In this document: positions 57,156 through 64,000 of the stretch, in pieces
Position numbering within the stretch: the stretch's first letter is position 1
Layout of the letters: each line of letters starts with the position of its first letter
Assembly: GCA_910589415.1 (NCBI GenBank)
Contig: OU342633.1
Location: 38,756,210-38,820,209, forward strand
DNA: 64,000 nt
Source of the DNA: Malachius bipustulatus
Taxonomy: Eukaryota; Arthropoda; Insecta; Coleoptera; Melyridae
Direction of reading: 5' to 3'
Position numbers and translations under genes: made by a program
Notes under the pieces: generated by a model
The model's database searches: none
Told to the model about the DNA's origin: nothing
Seen by the model: the letters and a program-made list of their open reading frames with translations, nothing else

Positions 57156-58906
57156 ATAGTAGCGTGTGTGAGTCGGAAAAAAACCCGAAAATTGTAAATA
57201 TTTTGAGCCGGAGCAAGATTACTTCCTCCCCCCCCCCATTTTCGAGGATGCTGAACCCGATGCCGTTGTCAGAATTTCTCTTTGGGGTTGCGCAACCCCT
57301 CAAAACGGCCAAAAACCACCCCCTAGAGAGATAAACCGCGCTTCAATCCATTTCCCTGTAAAAAAAACCTTCCCCCCGTTTTCGAGGATGCTGAGCACAA
57401 TGGAGGTGCTGGACATCGCGTGCGACCTCGACCAACCCATCAACCGGCCAATACTCACCCCCGAAATGGGTGATTTTTTTTTATGTATATGTAGGCCAAA
57501 CGATGGACTTTTTCGAAAAACTTTTTGAAAATTCAAGTACAGAATCACAATGGCCATAATTTGAAATTATTTTGGAGTATAAAGAGAGTCCCATATGACA
57601 GTGACATATCAAAGTTTTTTTTTTTTTAAAGGAGGGAGCATCGGTCTTAACTATGTAGGTAAGACAAAGTCGCTCCACTCCGGTAACACGGGATTTCGAG
57701 CATTACTCATTCACCCAGCCTCAAGTTGCCATTTTAAATTTTAAACCTTCGGTCGCTTGTTTTATTTTTCACATACATTCGAAAATGCATCCGAAAAATA
57801 ACACGAGCCGGTGAGTACCGAACTCGCGACCTTATGCTCGGTAGGCAGCGGACTGAACCACTAGGCTACGCGAGTCTCTGACATATCAAAGTTATGTTTT
57901 TTTTAAATGGAATGCTCCTATGTTATTGCATTTTTAGATTGTCTGAGAAGAGGAAATAAGATTGGCTTTTACAGTTGGTGTTTAAATTCAGAAGTTTTTG
58001 AGTTATAAACAAGTGAAAATCGTCATTTTTCGAGTTCAAGGCCCTGTACAACGAAAACGGCTAAAGATAGAGAAAAACGGCTTACATGTCCCTATTTTAA
58101 CTTTTCATGTACTATCCTATGTTATAGATGAAATGTTTATACAGGATGATAAAAAATTTGAAAAATTCTGAGATTTCTCTACGCGTCGCCAAATAAAAAA
58201 AATCAAAGAAAGTACAAATGTTTCTATACCATAGGATAGTAAATAAAAAGTTAAAATAGGGACATGTAAGCCGTTTTTCTCTATCTTGAACCGTTTTCGT
58301 TGTACAGGGCCTTGAACTCGAAAAATGACGATTTTCACTTGTTTATAACTCAAAAACTTCTGAATTTAAACACCAACTGTAAAAGCCAATCCTATTTTCT
58401 CTTCTCAGACAATCTAAAAATGCAATAACATAGGAGCTTTCCATTTGAAAAAACATAACTTTGATATGTCACTGTCATATGGGACACTCTTTATACTCCA
58501 AAATAATTTTAAATTATGGCCATTGTGATTCTGTACTTTAATTTTCAAAAAGTTTTTTCTAAAAAGTCCATCGTTTGGCCTACATATACATAAAAAAATC
58601 ACCCATTTCGGGGGTGAGTATTGGCCGATGGAGGGGTTGGTCGGGGTCGCACACGTTGTCCAGCACCTCCATTGTGCTCAGCATCCTCGAAAACGGGGGG
58701 AAGGTTTTTTTTGCAGGGAAATGGATTGAAGCGCGGTTTATCTCTCTAGGGGGTGGTTTTTGGCCGTTTTGAGGGGTTGCGCAACCCCAAAGAGAAATTC
58801 TGACAACGGCATCGTGTTCAGCATCCTCTAAAACGGGGAGGGGGGGAAGTAATCTTGTTCCGGTTCAAAATATTTACATGTTCGTCCGACTCACACACGC
58901 CACTAT
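57156..58906. mobile_element. Foldback element E, containing a SINE
   Basis: The left end atagtagcgtgtgtgagtcgg and the right end, its inverse with one mismatch, bound two arms of about 700 bp. The arms show matching inverted blocks throughout (for example aacggccaaaaaccaccccc / ggggtggtttttggccgttt). The arms meet near 58140-58200. The left arm carries a SINE at 57617-57878. The right arm shows the empty site, so the SINE came later. Mirror-image ORFs in the arms are not genes. Confidence 0.82.
57617..57878 (-). mobile_element. tRNA-derived SINE
   Basis: Read on the minus strand, the head has an A box tagcctagtgg (57859-57869) and a B box-like gagttcggtactc (57813-57825), with tRNA-like spacing of 34 bases. 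A tRNA-unrelated body follows. The tail is oligo(A), seen as the T run from 57617 to 57627. The target duplication tgacatatcaaagtt flanks it (57602-57616; 57879-57893). The uninterrupted target is visible inversely in the other foldback arm near 58458. The head lacks a full acceptor stem, so it is a SINE and not a tRNA gene. Confidence 0.8.
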
Positions 58907-59010
58907 GAAATAAGGATGGAATCTCGAGATTTCTTCCCCGATTTTTATCTAATTACCAACAGTGCTGATTTCAATCAAACAACTTCCCAAACAATAGAGT
59001 CACGTAATAA

Positions 59011-59225
59011 TGACGTCATTTTTTAGTAATTTTTGATCCCAGACGTCATATTATCATTTTAATACTTCTTAATTTTTAGTGAGGTAGTGTATATTCCCAG
59101 GCGACAGAGCTATGTTACAATGACGTCATTTTTTAGTCATTTGTGGACCCCCGACGACATATCACCAAAAAATCACGTGATTATTGTCGTCGCTTCTAAG
59201 ACGTGATGTTTATGACGTCGCTGTA
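59011..59225. repeat. Repeated TGACGTCA palindromes
   Basis: TGACGTCA followed by TTTTTTAGT occurs at 59011 and 59121, with related gacgtcat, tgacgtcg and aacgtcat variants to 59232. A further copy is at 60461. The spacing and shared flanks suggest a diverged tandem repeat, although the core equals the CREB/ATF site. Confidence 0.5.
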
Positions 59226-59663
59226 ACGTCATTTGTTCGTCATTTTCAGACAAACTGAATATTTTAATTTTACTGAATTTGAATCTACAAGTTCTGCGTT
59301 AATTACTATAAATTATTTTTATATAAAGAAGTCAATTTTAATGCCTTTTTGTACCTTTTAATTGTACAAAGTGCTCCTATCAATTTATTTATCATCAGAC
59401 TTAGTATTGTAAGTGTTGAAACGTCGTACTAGCAAGCTAAATATCAATCCAACCGGCATTCCTTTCTCTACCCTCTCTTCTCTACTTGATCTAGTTCTTG
59501 TCCAAGGGTGTAACGTTATAACATCTCCGCTAATTATAAACAGTCTAATCAATAATAATAATTGATAAGACTGTTATTGATGCTATTTAATAAGTTTTAA
59601 TTACGAATCTTTATGAGGCCCATAATATTACCTACGTTAATTTACGAACGTCCGTACGACGTC

Positions 59664-60426
59664 TAAAGGTGGATCCACATCAATACAAATTTTCGTTGTG
59701 CGTTGTTTTTGACACTAATTTGCTCGTGTGCGGCGGAATATTTATATATGTGGACTGTGCGCCGCAAATAAATTCACGCAAACATTTTTGCAACGAACGA
59801 CGCACACGATCCGATGAGCTGTTGGTTTTCAACCAACTTCAAAGGGATTTGCTCCGCACAGTGATATTAATGTGGACGTGAATCAGTGCTTGTGTAATTT
59901 TTTTACTAGATATTTTGGCTACTTTGTTAATTTTACAGTCTTTTGCTTTTGATTTTCCTCTTTTGTCAATTATTATTGCTTTTCCTAATTTGTCAAATGC
60001 TTTTCCCATTTATCAAACATCAGTGCGTGATTTTTCAATTAAAATTCCTCTTCTGTCAAATAAGATTCCTTTTTTATCAAATATGCTTTTACAGTATTTA
60101 TTACACTGTCATTGCATGGAAATAGGAAAATCAATTGACATAAAGTGAAACTGATTTGACATAAAAGGAAATTGATTGATGAATCCATGACTACAATCTT
60201 TGATAGATAGAAAAATAAGAAAATCATTAGCGAATGTTTATTTTAGCGAATTATTTCAAATATCGACGATCCGCATCCCACAAGTGGATTCGCGCGCACA
60301 ACGAACAAGATATAAATTTTACGTGGAAAAATATTTCATCAGATTTAAATTTATGGCGAAAATTTTTCGCTGAATTTCAACACACAACACACAACGAAAA
60401 TTTGTATTGATGTGGATCTACCTTTT
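59664..60426. mobile_element. Long-inverted-repeat element
   Basis: The left end aaaggtggatccacatcaat is mirrored by attgatgtggatctaccttt at the right. The match continues inward through acaaattttcgttgtg and cgttg for over 40 bases. The interior is AT-rich with imperfect tandem phrases (ttttcc/ttctgtcaa-type) and no transposase. The target duplication is unclear. The repeat with TGACGTCA lies on both sides. Confidence 0.7.
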
Positions 60427-60684
60427 GAATCACGAATCACGTCGACGTGATGTGACATAATGACGTCATTCTATCGTCACTTGTCCGTCGTTTCTAAAGC
60501 CGTAATGACGTTGGGGATGACCAAAAGAACACGTCGCAGCAACGTGACTCTGATAACTGGTTCCAATGCAAATTGTGCGATGGCGTCACTAGAACAATTA
60601 TGCGCTGGCGTCATATAGTACCATCCTTCACTAGCTTATATTCGTAGTTTCAGATCAGTAGCTTGGTGAGTGCTCGATTGACAG

Positions 60685-61725
60685 CAAAATCAAAAAAAAT
60701 TTACCAACACGAAAATGGAATATTTTGAAAAAGCGGGTGGTCATCAAATACTTCCATTTCACGGGTTTAACGCCAAAACAAATCAAGGAAGAAATGGATA
60801 ACACACTCGAAGAAGCTGCTCATCTATTTCCATGGTGAAACGGTGGGGCAGAGATTAAATTAATTGAACGTACCGTACAAGCACAAGGGATAAGCCTCGC
60901 TCCGGACGCCCTGTGAAAGTGACAACTCCTGAAATGCTTGAAAAAAAACCATAAAATCATGCTGGAAGACCGCGGACTAAAGTTGTTTGAGAAAGCAAAG
61001 GTCGTAAAATATCAAAAGAACTTTAGCAAGGTCTTTGCGAGGTAGTGAAAATGAATTTTTGAGACGCTTCATAGCTATGGATGCAACTGGGATCCATCAC
61101 TACACTCCTGAAATCAAATTATAGTCAAAACAGTGGAATGTACCAGGTGAACCTTCTCCAAGAAAGGCGAAGTCAATTTTGTCAGCTAACTAAGTTATGG
61201 CCTGGTTAAAATGTTTTTTGGGATGCAAACGAGAAAACTTTTATTGATCATCTGGAAAAGGCTAAGAGCACTACTTGTGTGTACTATGCAAATTTATTGC
61301 AGGGTTTGAGCTATGGAATAAGGAAAAACAACCTCACCTGGCGAAGAAAAGTCTTGTTTCACGATGACAATGCTCCAGCACATTCGTCAACCGTCGCGAT
61401 GGCGAAAATTCACGAATTTACCTGCAAAATGCTTGCTCATCCATCTTATTCGATATACATACTAGCACCCAGTGACTACTGCCTATTTTCTAACAAAAAA
61501 ATACCTTCGTGGAAAATAATTTGGGAGCAATGAGGAAGTAATTGATGAAGGAAATCCCCATTTTGAGGGGCTAGATCAACTGTATTATAGAGGTGTTTTA
61601 AATAAATTAGAACACCGATATGGAAAATGTTTTAACCTTCCTGGAGATTATGCTGAGAAATAGTTAAAGAAAAGTTGAAAAAATTGTTGGTTTCTTGATT
61701 GGCCCGGGTCTTTTTAGCCGACCCT
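60685..61725 (+). pseudogene. Mariner transposase relic
   Basis: The N-terminal pieces VVIKYFHFTGLTPKQIKEEM, TLEEAAHLF and VTTPEMLEK match the mariner helix-turn-helix region. The C-terminal half reads FWDANEKTFIDHLEKAK, then VLFHDDNAPAHSS and HPSYSIYILAPSDYCLF, the second and third catalytic aspartates of the D,D34D triad region. Stops and frameshifts interrupt it at several points, and the middle is poorly preserved. A possible right terminal repeat (agggtcggctaaaaagaccc on the minus strand) lies near 61705-61725. The left terminus was not found. It is inactive. Confidence 0.78.
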
Positions 61726-62037
61726 CTAAAACTAAACAGACATTTTCTGACATAAGAAAAAATTAACATAAGCCTAACACCTTGAAGAGAAACGACCTTT
61801 ACCTAACGGTAACTGTATCAAAATATAAGCGATATGACAAATTACCATGAAGACTCAGGATTTTAAAATTAATTTTTCTTAACAAATATTCGATGCAAAT
61901 CTCACGCGAATGCCACTGGTAGGAATAAAATAATGTCGTGGAAAAATCTCAACTCTGATGGTGATGATATAAAAGTTATAAATAAAACCCTTAAACTTTA
62001 ACACCCTCTAGTTCGTAAGTTAAGTAAACTGCAAAGT

Positions 62038-62395
62038 CTGCAAAGGTCTTCTCACATGCAGGACACTGCCACCTAAGAGTACACCTACATAAGCTGGGGA
62101 TATACAGAGAAGAACCAGTTTGTAGACTCTGCAATGAAGAAGATGAGACAGCTTCTCATGTGATATTCGAGTGTCCAGCACTCGCAAGAACACGCTATGC
62201 GGTCCTGGGACCACTCACCCCGGGGCCTGCTGGCGGAAAAGACCTTGGTTAGCGGACTGCTGAACCTTGTTAAAGGAACGGAGCTCTTCTAACCAAGGAA
62301 AATCTAAATGTGAGAAATACAATAAGCCCGCTGGCTTCAATGTTTGGGACCACATAAACCATCTCTCACATTTAGTTAAAATACCAAAATACCAA
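62038..62395 (+). mobile_element. Short 5'-truncated LINE 3' end with 12-bp duplication
   Basis: One frame reads AGHCHLRVHLHKLGIY, then EEPVCRLCNEEDETASHVIF and ECPALARTRYAVLG. This is the C-terminal cysteine/histidine region of the same broad LINE group as 1071-3938, but a distinct subfamily. It ends in AAAATACC-type repeats. aaactgcaaagt flanks it at 62026-62037 and 62396-62407. The coding segment is intact in that frame until a TAG near 62250, so insertion was probably not ancient. Confidence 0.75.
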
Positions 62396-62407
62396 AAACT
62401 GCAAAGT

Positions 62408-63590
62408 ACGAAAGTTTCTTTATTAGAATGCTCCAAGAATCACACCCCAAAATACTGATTCATCAATAAGAAACATCCTGTATATTATACCGTTTGCGGA
62501 GTATCTATTTGCGCGTCGTCAATAGGATTGCCAGCTACAAAAAGAAACAAAAGTAAATCTCTTCTCTAGGAAACAACTCTAATCATTATTCAAATTACCC
62601 AAGGGTAACAACGGCGTAATTTTATCATCATTATTCAGATATTCCAGATCCACTAATATTTGATCTGTGACGGTGATGCTTTAATTCTGTACTAGCATCT
62701 GTCCATTCCAATCGATGCGCTCAGAAATTTTCACGTCATTCACTCCTTAATCCATGCGACTAAAATTCCCTCCTGTTTCTTTTGTGGCGAGAAGAGGAAC
62801 ACTTTAGTTTTTTTTTCCTGGCACAGACATTATAAGCTCTTGGCTAATGGCCAAATACAACATCGATCTTTACCGCCACAGCTTATGCAATTTCAAAAGC
62901 TGTAGAAATTTTAACCACTTTAGCCTGTTATCACAAAGAGATTATGATGACATTTTACTTGTTAAATTTTGTATTCTTTACAAGTAAGGGGCTGAACTAA
63001 AGTCAATTATAGACCAATCAGATATTCAAACACAAAACGATTTCTTTGTGAATACGAGCATCAGAGAATCCAAAGAGCGGTAATTTTTACACGACCCCAT
63101 GTCAATTCTCAATAAAATTTCTTAAATAGTACCTACCACTTCAGGTCATCATCTTCTCCATCTTCAATGGACTGATCTACTTCACGTCGTGTTTAAGAAG
63201 CAGCCACGGTCCGAATTTCCTCCAAGTTGAACTCAGACTTGAGTGCGCTATTAGCTGGACCAGCAACAATGAGCAAGAAAAAATATATAATTGAAAGAGT
63301 TCTATGGTAACATGTTGCAGAATCTATGCTGAATTATGGATATTTTTTATTGTCCTTGAAAACTTCACAATTTAAGGGATGAGCTGGAAAGTAACCGTAT
63401 CGTAAAACATGTTCCAATAATGAGCTTGTAATCCAAGCTAATACTCGTTAAGTTTCTAATTTCTGAGATTGACGATAATAAGTTCACTTACTTAATCCCG
63501 CAGCCTCGACGCCTCTGGAACGTCGTTTAAATGTCTGCCAGCATTCGTTTGTAAATTACATTTATTACCTTAAAGTGCGTGCTCAGGGCG
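62408..63590. other. Unassigned stretch
   Basis: No gene, repeat or RNA gene is recognised. Confidence 0.45.
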
Positions 63591-63592
63591 TT

Positions 63593-63665
63593 GATAAGAC
63601 TCTTATCTTTCGCGAGCCATGCCGAGTAATTACATTGTTTCGGATAAAATTAACTTATCCGAAAC
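63593..63665. promoter_or_regulatory. Paired palindromic GATA motifs
   Basis: gataagactcttatc (63593-63607) is a perfect palindrome with GATAAG on each strand. gtttcggataa...ttatccgaaac (63637-63665) is an inverted repeat with GGATAA on each strand. Four GATA-type sites within 73 bp could bind GATA factors. This is inferred from sequence only. Confidence 0.35.
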
Positions 63666-64000
63666 GAATGTACTAGCCTTCGTTTACATATGTCCTACCC
63701 GCTAAGCAGATATCCGCTTCATCCATGCACCGCCTCCAATTCGCCGTATTTATTTAAGCCTGCCGTGTCTCCTGGGGTGATTTTAATTATCTCTTGCTTA
63801 TTTTTCACTCGGGATAACAAGAGACAATTTAACTAAGGCAATTTGCATCAATATGATTTTTTATGTTCGCATAATTAAATAAAGATGAAAATTGTCATTC
63901 TTAACAGTTTTATTTGAAATAAGAAAACTGACACAGGGTAGCTTCTACTTTATTAATTCATCAAACGTGCAAAAAAAAAGCTCGATAATTAATAATCGTT

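Noticed and set aside
57800..57880. tRNA gene on the minus strand
   Set aside because: The A and B boxes are present, but no acceptor stem closes. The sequence continues into a 260-bp body with an oligo(A) tail and a target duplication, so it is a SINE.
57300..58772. Two similar 65-85 codon ORFs (PISGVSIGR phrase)
   Set aside because: They come from the inverted arms of foldback E.

Overview
The window is insect (or at least arthropod) nuclear DNA: AT-rich, no operons, introns with GT..AG borders, no long uninterrupted host ORF, and dense in transposable-element debris. The element types seen are RNase H-bearing LINEs with simple-repeat tails, an RTE-like LINE, a Jockey-like RT piece, a Ty3/gypsy-type LTR element, mariner and another DDE transposase relic, a tRNA-derived SINE, MITEs, and long foldback elements ending in CAGGGT. 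The sequence does not decide the species.

Layout. (1) 0-12.8 kb, minus strand: two diverged, tandemly arranged copies of an unrecognised small secreted-protein gene. Each has a signal-peptide exon 1 (4061-4333; 12244-12519) and an in-phase exon 2 (1-48, cut by the window edge; 11381-11533). A two-exon minus-strand ORF (7318-8006) lies between them and may be the 3' part of the right copy. The intron of the left copy carries a LINE inserted with a 14-bp target duplication. MITEs (5734-6077, 6903-7135), a transposase relic (about 8.9 kb) and a 1.2-kb foldback (9793-10983) fill the rest. (2) 13-26.9 kb: a three-level nest. An RTE-like LINE relic is split just before its YADD-equivalent motif by a 1.7-kb foldback element. 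That foldback is itself split by a 10.9-kb LTR retrotransposon (14874-25802) with 2765-bp LTRs that differ at one base by eye. The LTR element has a truncated gag, only the C-terminal end of integrase, and no protease, RT or RNase H, so it is non-autonomous but recently mobile. (3) 27-37 kb: mostly unassigned. It holds short tandem repeats (28.2 kb; 34.8-35.6 kb), a duplicated GC-richer segment with a conserved splice-donor-like site (33.2 and 34.0 kb), a transposon-protein relic (29.2 kb) and one weak candidate host exon (31063-31132). (4) 37.3-42.8 kb: a foldback containing an internally deleted LINE (5' head joined to 3' tail), then a LINE 3' end interrupted by a hAT-type MITE with a clean 8-bp duplication. 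(5) 44-54 kb: a two-unit tandem repeat, a TA microsatellite, a second copy of the 18-bp-TIR MITE, another foldback and a degraded LINE copy. (6) 57-64 kb: a foldback with a SINE inside it, another long inverted-repeat element flanked by TGACGTCA palindromes, a mariner relic, a short 5'-truncated LINE end with a 12-bp duplication, and a pair of palindromic GATA motifs near the right edge.

Nothing here behaves as a pathway. The only host-like coding material with coherent splice structure is the secreted-protein gene pair. The most informative biology is the ordered insertion history and the young, gutted LTR element. All comparisons were made by eye; no alignments or database searches were run.
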